Assembly: GCA_015680685.1 (NCBI GenBank)
Contig: MNCI01035354.1
Coordinates: forward strand, 492,324 to 556,323
Direction of reading: 5' to 3'
DNA length: 64,000 bases
DNA from: Gnetum montanum
Lineage: Eukaryota; Streptophyta; Gnetopsida; Gnetales; Gnetaceae
This document shows, in pieces, positions 23,041-34,165 of this stretch (its first letter is position 1; each line of letters starts with the position of its first letter). The notes under the pieces were generated by a model that ran no database searches, was not told where the DNA came from, and saw only the letters and a program-made list of their open reading frames with translations. Position numbers and translations under genes: made by a program.

Positions 23041-23440
23041 TTCTAAGGTTTATTGAAGAAATAATATCAACAAGAGCCTATATTCTATGAACCCTAAACA
23101 TTAAATGAGGTTTTTGAATTATCTCTTAAAGATTAAAAAAAAACTTCAAGACTTTAATATACATTGCAAATATTCTAAGGGCAAAGACTCTAAGGCTTCT
23201 AAAGATAAGAAAGATGCAAAGAAGAGAAGCATGAGAAGAATGAAAAAGGAGAAGATTCCAAGTAGTATTTCAACAAGGAAAAATATTAAGAAAATGACAA
23301 TGTTTCCAAGCTTCAATGCTTTAATTATGGTGAGGTGGGATATAAGTAATAAGAATTTAAGAAGTCCAAAGTTTTCAAGAACATGAAACTTCAAACATCA
23401 GAGAATGAAAAGTCTTCAAATGAGGATAATCCTCATCCTT
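23041..23440 (+). pseudogene. Element G gag, C-terminal part with broken zinc knuckle
   Basis: After a segment resembling the gag C-terminal helices (FIEEIISTRAYIL, then SLKIKKKLQDFN) comes a Lys/Ser-rich basic stretch, and near 23303-23350 CFNYGEVGYK..EF. This aligns with a CX2CX4HX4C knuckle in which the second Cys, the His and the last Cys are replaced. A functional knuckle is therefore lost. Stops present. Confidence 0.6.
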
Positions 23441-24114
23441 CCTAAGATTAAATATGTAACTAAGAATACTTATTGCACTTTCATGGGAAATGTTAATATA
23501 AATAAAGATCCTATGAGAAAAGTGCTCTTTAGAATTGGGGCTAGATGTCTTGATAGTGGGAAATGGGTACACATCTTAATTTATGGTGGTAATCAAGACA
23601 ATGTGATTTCTTAAAAGATTGTTACTAAGCTTGGTTTGAAGAAATTCTCACATCCTAAGCCCTATAGAGTTCATTAGATCTCTAGAGATAATTTTTAATA
23701 AATGAGAAAGATGCATTTTGTTATTTAATATGGATTTGTTTAGATAACAAGTGCATTGCGACATTCTTCCAATTGATTGTGATAATGTTATTTTGGAAAG
23801 ACTTTGGAATTTTAACAATAAGGCTTTATTTTATGATGCAAGAAATGTTTGGTTAATTCCAAGAAAATATGGAATACATGATATAATTCCTATGACTTTG
23901 TAGTAGTATAAGGAAAATGTTTCTACCAATGCTTCATTGATCTTGTTAAGTGATCAAGAATATTCCCAAGCACATGAAAAGGTTGGTCATGATTTTATAA
24001 TGATTTCTACACTTACAACATGTAAAGAGAAGTATTAAAATGAAATTTCCACAATTATGAAACCTTTGGCATAAGAATTTTCTATTGTGTTCAAAGGAAA
24101 ATTACAAGGAAATA
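23441..24114 (+). pseudogene. Element G aspartic protease (degenerate)
   Basis: Readable parts include RCLDSGKWVHILIYGGNQDNV, then KIVTKLGLKKFSHPKPYRV, near 23540-23670. In the second half an RLWNFNNKALFYDARN region (about 23790-23850) matches the G-R-P-W-x-x-D motif of chromovirus proteases. The final MKPLA.EFSIVFKGKLQG corresponds to the protease-to-reverse-transcriptase linker (E-F-x-D-V-F pattern). The sequence then breaks off at the J LTR (24115) and the next expected residues appear at 36224. Confidence 0.7.
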
Positions 24115-25270
24115 TGAGGATCGAGAACTTAGAAGAAGGGTTGAATAAGTCCCCCAATTCAAACAACCAAGATAATCAAAACTGCACTCAAATTTACATG
24201 GTTTCCTAACTTGGGTACTTCTACACTTGGAGGGTAGAATTCTTGCAGACCTTTGGACTTTGTTCCTTAAAAAATGTGGTTTAAAGGAAATCAAAAACTT
24301 TATAAAGTTTGAGCTCCATATGGAGTGCTTTCTCGCAGGAAGCACACTTGATCCCACAAGGTCCCAACAAGCTTGAAATGTGCTTTTAGGGATCTCACAA
24401 CCTTTATAATGAAGTGAGCTCTACAAAAAGTGTTTTCTTGGAGGAAACATACTCAATCCCACAAGGTTTGAACAAGCTCATCAAATTCCTTCTTGCAAGG
24501 AGCACATCAACACCATAGGGCTCACAAAGAAAGAAAAGGAATCAAGGAGAGAATGTAACTATGCTTTACAAATTTCTTACCTTAAGTCTCTCACAATACA
24601 AAATCCATCTCACAAAGATGTAGAAATGAGGAACAAAGTAATTCACAAGATGTATTTAATGAAGGAATATTCATATGAACATTGCTTATCTTTTTCACTA
24701 AGATTCCATCCCTTTTATAGTCTTTGTCCTTGTCAAATAACCATTCGGATTCATGTAGTGGCTATGAAATAACTAGTTGGAATGTCCCATTCAAACTTGG
24801 AATATCTCTTTGAAATTTTGCCTCTTGTAGATGGGACATCCCACTAAAAATTGGGACTTCTTACTTGGGATGTTCCAACTAGGACATCTCAAGTACAATT
24901 GGGATGTCTACTATTTTTATGGAATGTCTAGCCTAAGATTGAGCTTACACCTTTGGGACATCTACTAATCTTTTGGGAAGTCTATACAAATACCAAAACA
25001 TCTTCTTTTAACTTTGTGCATTCTTGTCATCTTTCATCTTTGTTTTCTGGTTGACTTTTGTCATTTCAGATTGATAACTCAGCTCTCATCTTGGTTTCAA
25101 CTTGCTCTTTTTCCCAATCTCTTCTTGACTCCTTCTAAGCTCTTATCATGAACTCTTGTTTTGACCACATATAGGTTTTTGTCTTGTTCTTTCTTAGTCC
25201 TACAAGATTTCAATAAGCACAATTTTCACATTTTTATTTTCCAAGGTTTTGACATACCAAAATGTCAACA
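24115..25270 (-). repeat. Element J, 3' LTR (1156 bp)
   Basis: Minus strand, TGTTGACATTTTGG...GATCCTCA. The TATA box is at about 24713 (ccttttatag on the plus strand). Many GACATC/GATGTC-type motifs lie in U3 (24780-25010). It aligns with 35299-36223 through long matching phrases, for example aatgaaggaatattcatatg. The 3' end, adjoining a run of C on the plus strand, is the kind of end seen in SIRE/Tork-like copia LTRs. Confidence 0.85.
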
Positions 25271-25286
25271 ATCTTTTTCTTTTTAG
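25271..25286 (-). other. Element J polypurine tract
   Basis: The minus strand reads ctaaaaagaaaaagat directly before the 3' LTR. The same context (taacccattttct.aagttttgga) precedes the K polypurine tract at 34151. Confidence 0.7.
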
Positions 25287-25354
25287 TGATGTCCAAAACT
25301 TGAGAAAATGGGTTAACATAATCCATAATATTATATGATAAACAACCAAAGAAC

Positions 25355-25358
<4 letters not shown>

Positions 25359-25429
<71 letters not shown>
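25359..25429. repeat. Compound microsatellite (CT)n(GT)n
   Basis: About 14 CT units (25359-25386) followed directly by about 21 GT units (25387-25429), uninterrupted, inside the 3' non-coding part of J. Confidence 0.98.
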
Positions 25430-25432
<3 letters not shown>

Positions 25433-25879
25433 AATCCTATGGCAATAAGAAAGATAAAGAAAACAAGATGAAGCAATTTATGAACACATATCCATTAGCC
25501 ATAACTACAAGAGGGTAACATAAGAAAATGAAAACATCAAAAACTGCTTAAAGACTATCAATATCTATTTATCTATCCATAATGCATAATGTAAGAAAGC
25601 ATAAATCATAATTTCAAATATAGTCAATATATACTAAACATTTTACAACCTTTCTTCAAAGGTATCCCATACAAATTTTTGATAGCCAACATAAAAAATG
25701 CACATAGCATGATAGATACCATCACAACATGTCTCAACATGATCCAAACCATACAACCATCAAACTATCCATAACCACCATATAACCATCAAACTATCCA
25801 TAATCACATAACTATACCATAACCTATACCAAAGTAGCAAATGTCCATAACCACAAAAACTCTCCCCCTTTCTGGACAT

Positions 25880-27600
25880 TACCCAAAAAAAAAGGAGATA
25901 ATAAAAATTCTCTATCCACTAACCTTTGTATCATCACCATCCTCATCAAAGTCAAAAGCTACACAAGTGGGCTGATAAGTCTTCTTCTCATCATAATCAC
26001 TACTAGAACTGGAGCTAGAGACCTATTGCTCATCATCATTAGAATAAGGTACTACAACAAGAGCTCTTTGGGGTCGAAGCTTCACCCAAAACTATGATGA
26101 TTAAGGGGGATGAGATGGAGCCTATTGAAAAGATGAGAAAGTTTGCTCATAAGTCTTGGGAGCTTCTTGCTCCTAATTAGTTGTTGTACCAAAAATGCTC
26201 TTCATTACCTACTACTTAAATGATTGAGAAACATCCTCCTATAAAATTGTACTTGGTACAGGCTACTCGGTGTGAGAAAAAGACTTCACTCTAGATATGA
26301 GCTAGTGGTGCAACAAGATCCCCAAAATCTGATGCATTACCTGAATCATATCCTTGTGATGGCCTTGCTATTGTAGAATGTCTAGAGCTAAAATTTTCAC
26401 ATCACTATTTATCTAATGAGAATTAGTAATCTCCTCAAAGTGATGATCATGTAAAGAAGGTGGAAGGCATGTTGCATCCATTCTCTTATGTAGGTAAGAG
26501 AGCTTTTATCCAGTCATCCCCAAGGTTTTGCTAAAGGATTTAGGGTTTAGGGTTTATGGTAGACCTCACCTATGCACTTACAGACTTAAACCTCCTAAGC
26601 TAAGGAGAGGCCCTAGGTGAAGATGTTACTTAGTTCCTTCATGGCTACTAAGGTGGAGGTGTTGGAACTTCAGAATCAACAAGAGTTATGCTCCTTTTCT
26701 CAGAAAACTCTATGAGACTTCTCTTCCCTTTAAGAAGAAGTAGATCTGGTATAGGAACACTAGCTTGACCAACAAGTAGGCTGATGAGTAGAGGATGTCC
26801 ATAAACTTTCTCTTAGATAAATAGCCCCAACATGTCCCTACAAATAATGTATCTCAAATCTAACAGTTGTCCAATTAGAAGAAAATATAAAACAAAAGCT
26901 TGAGCTAGCAACAAGTAATTATAGCTTCCCCATTTTATAATAATGTTAAACATGAAAATAAGAGAGAGAGAGTGGAAGTATCCTCGGACATTTGATGTCT
27001 ATAAAATTTTCCACTTTTTAGTGACAAAGAGGATACCAAAAATAGCATCACAAAACTCATCTTGAGATACAAGAATAACTCCATGATGAAAATGTCATTT
27101 ATAGAATATATGATAATCTTGTGCACATTAAAACTTGAAATCCCAAGTATAGCATTCACTGCTTGACATGAAATTTCAACCACAATGTTTCCAATAATAA
27201 ATTTAAATGCCCAAACGGTAGCATTAGTAATTACAATATTGCTATAAAATTCTCGAATTAGAATTTCCAAGATATAATATGTCATGAAAATAATGGAAAC
27301 CCAACCAATTACTTGAAAATAAGCCATGAGCCCTTGTTGTCAGTGCTGCTGAAAACTAAGATCTCTTTTACTAACAATGGAGATGGAATGGGTTACCTCA
27401 AATTAGTGCTAAGTATCTATAGATTGGAATTGGAACCAACAAGAAGTTGTCTTGCTTGTAGAGAAGCTCCTTTTGCACTTTTATCCTTGCAAGGAGGCAC
27501 CCTTAATGTACCAACCTTCTTGTGTGCTGGTATAGGGGTTTGCACCTCAATAGACCCTAATAGGATCCAATCCATAACTTCCAAGCAAATCTAGCTTAGA
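25880..27600 (-). pseudogene. Element J env-like / extra ORF downstream of pol (degenerate)
   Basis: A minus-strand coding remnant between the lost pol and the polypurine tract. From 27600 it reads IEVQTPIPAHKKVGTLRVPP. Then comes a 130-codon open frame (27327-26935) with ILIREFYSNIVI and FIIGNIVVEISCQAVNAILG, and later a broken, acidic C-terminal part (about 25950-25920, Asp/Glu-rich on the minus strand). The REFYSN....G..V.....A.N.ILG pattern resembles the putative plant transposon domain found in the extra, env-like ORF of Sireviruses. The position fits that ORF. Assignment is by memory of the pattern and is moderate at best. Confidence 0.45.
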
Positions 27601-28507
27601 AAATAAGAACATAATAAAATAGAGAAAATATTTTTTCTATTAAGAAAATTCTCAAAATACATAGAAAATACATCAAAGATTAGTAGCCAAGATCAACTCA
27701 CAACTCCCCCAAGCATCTTAGAGGCCACACTTGTTTTCTCTTAATCCTCAATTTCTCACAATGGAGCCCAAGCTCAAGAAAAGACACTTTTAAGAGATTC
27801 TCCTAATCTCTCTCAAGTGCTCTTCCTTACCTCTCACTCAACTTGCTTAGACAAGCTCTCTTCTTGCATAAGCTTTCCTCCCTCAACTATCACAAGATTT
27901 CTCTTCTAATCATGGTTAGGGTTATGCTCTTTCTTGCCCCAACAATGGTGAATTACATAAATATTTATAAGCACCTGGAAGATAAAAATCCTAGAAACCT
28001 TTCCTTAAATCAACTTAAGGTTCTTTAGATGTTTTTCAAGTCATCTCACCTTCTCTCTGGTCATTTACATCTCACTTTGGTTGTTTCTTGAATTGGAATG
28101 GGCATTTTTGAAAGTTTTCCCATGCCTCTAGGTCATCTCTAACTTTTCTGGGATGTCTACTATGAAAACCCAGCACTCAGATGAGATTTCTACTATTTTT
28201 GATAGATGCTAATCTAGTCCTTAGATGTCTAAAATTCTAAGGTAGACATCTACATTGAGATGTCTACAATTCTAGTTAGACATCTATTCTATAGTTGCCA
28301 AAAATAAAAATGTTTGTTTTGACACCTAAAACCTTCAAATGTCTCCAAATATGTCCCCATAGATATTAGAACCCCTAAACTCATCAAAATGATCCAAAAA
28401 CACCCTGACACATGCCAAAAAATCCAAGAATCATCATCAACAAAAGCAACATAAAAGACACATAACATGTAGTGTATAACAAGGGGATCAAAAGAGGTAT
28501 CCCTACA
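27601..28507 (-). repeat. Element H, 3' LTR
   Basis: Minus strand, starting TGTAGGGATACCTC right after a polypurine tract. U3 carries six or more GACATCT/AGATGTC motifs (28090-28290), and the TATA box is near 27963-27972 (ttataaatattta on the minus strand). The downstream end is not well defined; about 27600 is chosen because coding-like sequence of J starts there. Confidence 0.55.
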
Positions 28508-28525
28508 CCAACTCTTCCACCCTTA
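28508..28525 (-). other. Element H polypurine tract
   Basis: The minus strand reads taagggtggaagagttgg just upstream of the TGTAGGG LTR start. Confidence 0.6.
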
Positions 28526-28949
28526 AAAATGTCATGCTTCATGATCTTTCACAAGTTGGAAGGTACCATACCCCCCATGACTCAAGGCCATCATAATAAT
28601 CATGACTCAATGCATTATAAACATTAGAATAAATATCATTGGATGTTTTGGCTTTGAGCTTCCATTGGTCATAGAGGCTTGTCCTCATGCCCCACCATTC
28701 ATCCTTTATTTGAGTATCTCCTTGGAATGCTTCCCTTGCATCCCCATGATGACTTAATTCTACACAAAAATGATACAAAAATATGGAAAAATACTTTTTA
28801 GCATAAATCCATGGAGTAGGCCTTCTTGTCCTATGCCCAAATAGAAATGGCATTTTTCCACTTGCTACCAACTAATCTTCCTTATCTTTCTAGCATCTTT
28901 TTGCCAGTACAAATTTCAGTCTAGCGCCTAAACAAGTGTCCAAAGGAAT
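28526..28949 (-). other. Element H stretch without recognised coding
   Basis: Contains a 110-codon minus-strand open frame (28871-28539) with no motif I recognise. By position it is what remains between protease and polypurine tract after loss of pol. Confidence 0.4.
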
Positions 28950-29844
28950 TAATCAATATACTATTGTCATCAACATTTAATATTTAATAATAGCACAATC
29001 ACCCTTCTTCTTATTTTATATGAGACTCCAAATCAATCATAGCATCAATATCAAATGCATCCTCTTTATCATCAAAGAAAATTTCATCATCACAAATAGC
29101 ATTCACCCTTACAATTTCCTTAAAACTAGGAAGCATCAATGAAGGATTTAAATTACCAACCTTACTATCAATAAGAGTGGACAACAACCTAAACTTATGA
29201 TTGTCTTGTCTAACGATTCAACAATTAATTTCACCATCAAAAATAGCCTTATTATCATAATTCCAAGGTCTACCAAAGTGGAGATCTAAACAATAAATAG
29301 GCATTACATCACAAGGAATTTGATCATGAAAACTACCAATGGAATAATAAATAAGGCACTATTCCTTAACTTTCTTATAATAATTATTCATTAAAAAATG
29401 CAATTTATATGAATTATGAGGAGGAATTGTGGTCAACTTCAATGGCTTCACCGCCTTGGTAGAAATTAAATTTTCTTATGCTCCACAATCAATGAGCACA
29501 CTCAATGAATAAACCTTAACATCACAATGAGTTCTAAATAAAATCTTCCTCATAACATCCTCATTGACACTAACATGTCCAAGAAAAGTACAACTATTCA
29601 ATTTACATTAATCAATAATATGCAAAGGCTTATGTTCACATACCTTCTTTGAAGATTTAGGTTCATCATCTTGCATAGTTTGAATTTTCTTACCCTTATA
29701 GAGGTTCTTCTTTGGCTTTGTGCATTCCCATTATTTATGACTTCATTCACCACAATTATAACATATATCTTTACCATGATCTTTACCTCTTGTAGATTGT
29801 TCCCTTCTTCTTCCCCTTCTACAAGAAGTAAAGGTTGTAAAGAT
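28950..29844 (-). pseudogene. Element H gag zinc knuckle and aspartic protease (degenerate)
   Basis: Minus strand. A basic, Arg-rich tract (29830-29780) leads into CYNCGE.SHK.WEC (about 29766-29720), a complete CX2CX4HX4C zinc knuckle apart from two stops inside it. The protease follows, with a stop: SVLIDCGA.ENLISTKAVKP, where the active site reads D-C-G, then CDVMPIYCLDLHFGRPWNYD, matching the G-R-P-W-x-Y-D motif of chromovirus proteases. It ends in a Glu/Asp-rich tail. It is cut at its upstream side by the K LTR at about 29845. Confidence 0.75.
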
Positions 29845-30172
29845 GAGCTCAAGATTTTAAACATTGTGGAAGCCTTAAAACCACATTTCCAAGCTTGATG
29901 GGACCTTGCAAGGTTGAGTGATTGGTGTTGTGGTACAACACTCTGAAGTGGGGCTTGAAGACTATATAGGAGGTGGACCCTTCAACCACATTTTGAGAGA
30001 AACAATGTCTGAAGGTGTGCTTCCGATTTACCCTCCGAGTGTGGACTACCCAAGTTGGGAAATCATGTTAAAATTTGGTATGTGTATATCATTAAGTTTG
30101 AAATGGGGAAAATTATTCATCCCACACACCCCCNATTCCCCCCGCCCCCCATTCTAAGTTCAATGATCCTCA
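29845..30172 (+). repeat. Element K, 5' LTR remnant (last 328 bp)
   Basis: Matches 34946-35298 of the 3' LTR, from gagctcaagatt through tgattggtg.t.tg.tacaacac to the C-rich end and GATCCTCA. The upstream part is missing; the left neighbour is H gag. A single N sits in the C run at 30134. Confidence 0.85.
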
Positions 30173-30174
30173 AG

Positions 30175-30187
30175 TGGTATCGAAGCC
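30175..30187 (+). other. Element K primer-binding site (initiator tRNA-Met type)
   Basis: TGGTATCGAAGCC stands two bases after the LTR end CCTCA. The canonical plant copia site is TGGTATCAGAGCC. Confidence 0.88.
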
Positions 30188-30299
30188 TAATACTCTTTCT
30201 CTCTTCAAGAGTGAACATGGAAGGAACAAGGGTGAACATTGAAGGGACACTTAGCATTAGATGAAGCATAATGGACATTATCAACTAGTGCATTCAATT

Positions 30300-30765
30300 C
30301 ATTTGTCACCTCTTTTATCAAGGTAAGTATATTATTTCCTTACTTACATTTAGAAAGAGAGGAGACTACACTTGTAAAGTTAATAATTTTTATGATTATC
30401 AAAATAATGCTTCCTTTGAAGATGGGTATGAAACATTTTTCCATAGCATTCTTTCTTTCCAAAATTTATGCATTGAAATAAAAGATTCTTTATATGCATG
30501 GGAGATAAAAATAAAAATTCATGATGACGAATGCTCTTACCTCAACAAGGAAAACTTAGACCTTAGGGATGAGATTTAAAAACTAACAAGAATGTTTAAG
30601 TAGATGAACAAGAGCTCTTTAGAGAAACCCAAGAATCAAAAACAACATTTACCCAGGTTTGGAAAATCTTCTAGATAAAATAACTTGAAATGTTTCTTTT
30701 GTGGTAAACATAGTCATGTTCAAGCTTATTGTTATCTTAGAATGCATCACCACTCTTTGTTTTTG
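30300..30765 (+). pseudogene. Element K gag, C-terminal part with zinc knuckle
   Basis: A hydrophilic segment with ENLDLRDEI.KLTRMFK matches the helical gag tail of SIRE-like elements. It is followed by KCFFCGKHSHVQAYC (30691-30732), an intact CX2CX4HX4C knuckle for RNA binding. The usual N-terminal copia gag domain is not found between the primer site and this part, so gag is internally deleted. Stops and frameshifts are present. Confidence 0.7.
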
Positions 30766-30865
30766 CAAAACTACCCTAGAAAGAAAACCATGTAGGGTTG
30801 GAGAAAGAAAGAAGGAAACATTGAAAAGAATTCAATGGTACAAATTACCTTCCCCAATGATAATG

Positions 30866-32267
30866 CTAGCACATCGTATATTGATAGTAGGTGTTCAAGA
30901 GACATGATAGGTGCAAATCCTACTTCACCTACTTCACGAAACAAAATTGTGGTACAATCAAGTTTGGATATGGCATGGAAGCACCCATAACAAGTATTGG
31001 TACCTTAGGAGAAAAAGGTAAGGGATTACCCACTATGAAGAAAGTGTTTTTCATTGATGGATTAAAACATAATCTTCTTAGTGTGAGTCAACTTTATGAC
31101 TTCAATTTTAATGTTACCTTTTTAAAAGAAAGTTGTATAATACAAGATTTATCTACTAGAAATATTTTGATTAAAGGATCTAGAAAAGGAAATGTATATA
31201 CTACTATATTTGGAATCTCTCCTAACCTTGAATCCAAGTGTTTAGTAAGTTTTTTAGATGATACACATCTTTACCATAGGAAATTGGGCCACATCAATAA
31301 GGAAATTCTTTAGACCTTAGTGAAAAAAGAAATGGTTCATGGTCTTCCTAAGCTTAAATATTTCAACCTAAATACATGTGAAGCTTGTCAAAAGTGAAAA
31401 AAAGAAAAGGGTAAAATTTGGTAAAAAAAAAAATTTTATTTCTACTACTTGTCTCGTAGACTTACTTCATATGGATGTAGTTGATCTAATTCAAACTCTT
31501 AGCCTAGGAAAGAAAAGATATTTTCTAATTATTATTGATGATTATTCTCGCTTTCCTTGGGTTGCCTTTTTATATCACAAAGATGAAGTTTTTGATCATT
31601 TTTTGAGAACTAGCAATCAGATACAGAAAGAAAAAAGATATGGTATTAAGGTTATCAAAAGTGACAATGGAGATGAATTTAAAAATACAAAATTTTAAAA
31701 AAAATCAAATGAATGACATTCTACATCAATTCTTTGCTGCAAGAACTCCTTAACAAAATTGGTGTAGTTGAATAAAAAAATATAATCTTAAATAAAATGG
31801 AGAGAATGATATTAAATGATCAAGGTCTCCCTTACCACTTCTAGGCTAAAGGTATCAACATTGCTTGTTACATGTCCAATAGAGTTCTAGTAAGAAGATT
31901 TACTTCTAGAACCCCTTATGAATTATCAACTGGTAGAAAGCCCTTAGTAGCTTACTTTCATGTTTTTGGTTCAAAATGTTATATACTAAATGATAAAGAT
32001 GCCTTGAGAAAGTTTGATGTAAAAACCAAAGAAGGAATTTTCTTAGGTTATTCTCTAATTAGTAGGGCATACAAAGTGTTTAACAAAAGAACAAATATGG
32101 TAGAGGAAACCATAAATGTTAAAATATATGACTATAACATTACTTGTCCTCAACCTAATGATGAAACTATTCCCATTCAAAATTTGTCCAACCCGACTTT
32201 AGTACAAGATGATAAAAATTCAAAATGTAGTAGTGAACATGAAGATGAAGAAAATTATGATGATTAA
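30866..32267 (+). pseudogene. Element K protease and integrase (degenerate)
   Basis: The protease start reads YIDSRCSRDM, where the catalytic D-S-G has become D-S-R; in a shifted frame it continues FGYGMEAPI, then GLKHNLLSVSQLYD (30891-31313). The integrase zinc finger is HRKLGHINKEIL ... CEACQK. The core (31378-31698) has LLHMDVVDL, then YFLIIIDDYSRFPWV and IKSDNGDEFKN, giving the first two catalytic Asp. The Glu lies in GVVE.KN (about 31760) beside a stop. The C-terminal part (31872-32267) has SNRVLVRRFTSRTPYELSTG, then VFGSKCYILNDKDALRKFD and IFLGYS. At least three frameshifts and stops separate the parts. Confidence 0.85.
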
Positions 32268-32331
32268 GAAATAACTCCCACTCTATCAAAAATTCCTAGA
32301 CTTAGCAAAATTCACTCTATTAATGATATAA

Positions 32332-33945
32332 TTGAAGAAGCTTAATATGGTGTTCCTACTAGAAGCCAAATTAAAAAAAAATTGTGCCTTTTCTACATAT
32401 CTTTGTCAACTTGAACCCAAAACTTTTAAGGAAGTCAAAAGAGAGGAAGGGTGGATTTCAGTCATGCAAGATGAACTTATTCAATTTGCTAGAAATGATG
32501 TATGGGAATTAACACCTAGGCCTACTAATAAACCTATTATTGGGACTAAATGGGTCTTTAGAAACAAGACTGATAAAAATGAAAACATCATAAAGAACAA
32601 GGCTAGATTAGTTGACAAAGGATACAACCAACAAGAAGAAATAGACTTTGATGAAACTTTTACTCCTATTTCTAGGTTGGAATCTATTAGACTTTTTCTT
32701 GCTTATGCAAGCATAAAAAGCATCAAGCTTTATCAAATGGATGTCAAAAGTGTGTTCTTGAATGAAACCATACAAGAAGATATTTATATTGAACAACCTG
32801 AAGGGCTTGTTAATTCCATCAAGACTGATTATGTCTACAAACCTAAGAAGGCTCTCTATGATCTTAAACAAGCTCTAAGAGCTTGGTATGAAAGACTTTC
32901 TAAACATCTCATATACAATGGGTTTGAAAGAGGTAAGGCTAATGTTACATTATTTATTAAAAGAGAAGGAAAAGATCTTATAATTGTTCAAATCTATGTT
33001 GATGATATTATTTTTGGTGTCACTAATGAAATCCTTTACAAGAAGTTTTCTAATCTCATGCTGTCTGAATTTGAAATGAGCATGATGGGAGAACTCAAGA
33101 ACTTCATTAGGTTTTAGATCTATTAGATAGCTAATGGAAGCTTATTATGTCAAACCAAGTATGTAAAAGATCTTTTACTAAAATACAACTTGGGTGATAT
33201 TAAAGTTAAAGGTGCTCCAATGGCTGCAAATTCTAAACTTGTTAAAGATGACCAAGGTAAGCTACTTGATCCCAAGCTTTATAGAGGTATGATTGGTAGT
33301 TTTCTTTATCTAACTATAAGTCAACCAAATATAGCTTTAATTGTAGGATTATTTGCTAGATATCAATCAACTCCAAAAGATTCTCATTACTAGGCTATTA
33401 AATGAATCTTTTACTACTTAAAAGGTACTACTAACTAGGGCCTTTAGTATCCCAAGGACTTCTCCCTTGATCTTTCCGATTATTGTGATGCAAATTGGGC
33501 AAGATATTCTAATGATCACCATAGCACACATGGAAATTGTTTCTTTTTGGGAAGAAGTCTTGTTTCTTGGATAACCCATAAGCAAACCTCTATAGCCCTT
33601 TAAACTGCAAAACCTGAATACATCTCTGCTGATAGTTGTTGTGATCAATTGCTTTGGATGAAGAAGACTCTCAAAGATTTGGGAGTAAACATATACTCAA
33701 CTCCTATTTACTATGATAATAAGAGTTCCATGAACATGACCAGGAATTCAATCCAACATTCTCATACCAAACATATTAAGATTGTTTCATACAAGAGTAG
33801 ACATAGTGTGGTCATGTTAGACTAGAACTCATTGGAACTGAAAGTCAACTAGTTGATGTCTTCACAAAACCCTTATATGAAGATCTATTGGCATCTCTAT
33901 GCAAGGATATGGGGATAGGACCTTGTCCTATCATGTGACTACTTT
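32332..33945 (+). pseudogene. Element K reverse transcriptase and RNase H (degenerate)
   Basis: A 261-codon open frame (32332-33117) covers most of the copia reverse transcriptase: WISVMQDELIQFARNDVWEL, IIGTKWVFRNK, ARLVDKGYNQQEEIDFDETF, LYQMDVKSVFLNE, ALYDLKQALRAWYERL. The catalytic box IYVDDIIFG is intact (Asp codons at 33001 and 33004). After stops, 33190-33393 gives DPKLYRGMIGSFLYLT. RNase H follows with CDANWARYS, then LGRSLVSWI, PEYISADSCCDQLLWMKK, YYDNKSS and HTKHIKI. It ends in the shifted equivalent of the ...D-x-F-T-K-P-L tail (about 33870). Nearly complete in length; stops fall at W, Q or R positions more than once. Confidence 0.9.
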
Positions 33946-34150
33946 CATTCTTTTTATTCTTACTCCAAATAAAACAAAACTAGACAAAAATAACAAATCC
34001 AAAACACCAAAAAAATTTCTCTTATCTATGCATCTATTTAGGGGGAGTTTGCCTCACCTTTTTGGTTATGTCCAAAAAGGAGGAGAAGTAGGTAAAATGA
34101 GTTATTATTGGAAAAAGACTAACCCATTTTCTTAAGTTTTGGATATTACC

Positions 34151-34164
34151 AAAAAAGGGGGAGA
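34151..34164 (+). other. Element K polypurine tract
   Basis: aaaaaagggggaga lies immediately upstream of the TGTGGACTTTGG LTR start. A similar purine run (ccaaaaaggaggagaag) lies 80 bp upstream, at 34071-34088. Confidence 0.85.
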
Positions 34165-34165
34165 T

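Larger units (their letters stand above)
27601..29844 (-). mobile_element. Element H: truncated chromovirus-like gypsy element
   Basis: A minus-strand remnant: gag C-terminus and protease (29844-28950), an unrecognised stretch, a polypurine tract (28508-28525) and a 3' LTR (28507 to about 27601). Reverse transcriptase, RNase H and integrase are gone, as is everything upstream of the gag knuckle, where K abuts. Related to G by protease and LTR start. Confidence 0.65.

Noticed and set aside
28539-28871. Minus-strand frame of 110 codons as a gene.
   Set aside because: No recognisable motif; it lies between the H protease and the H polypurine tract, where pol has been lost.
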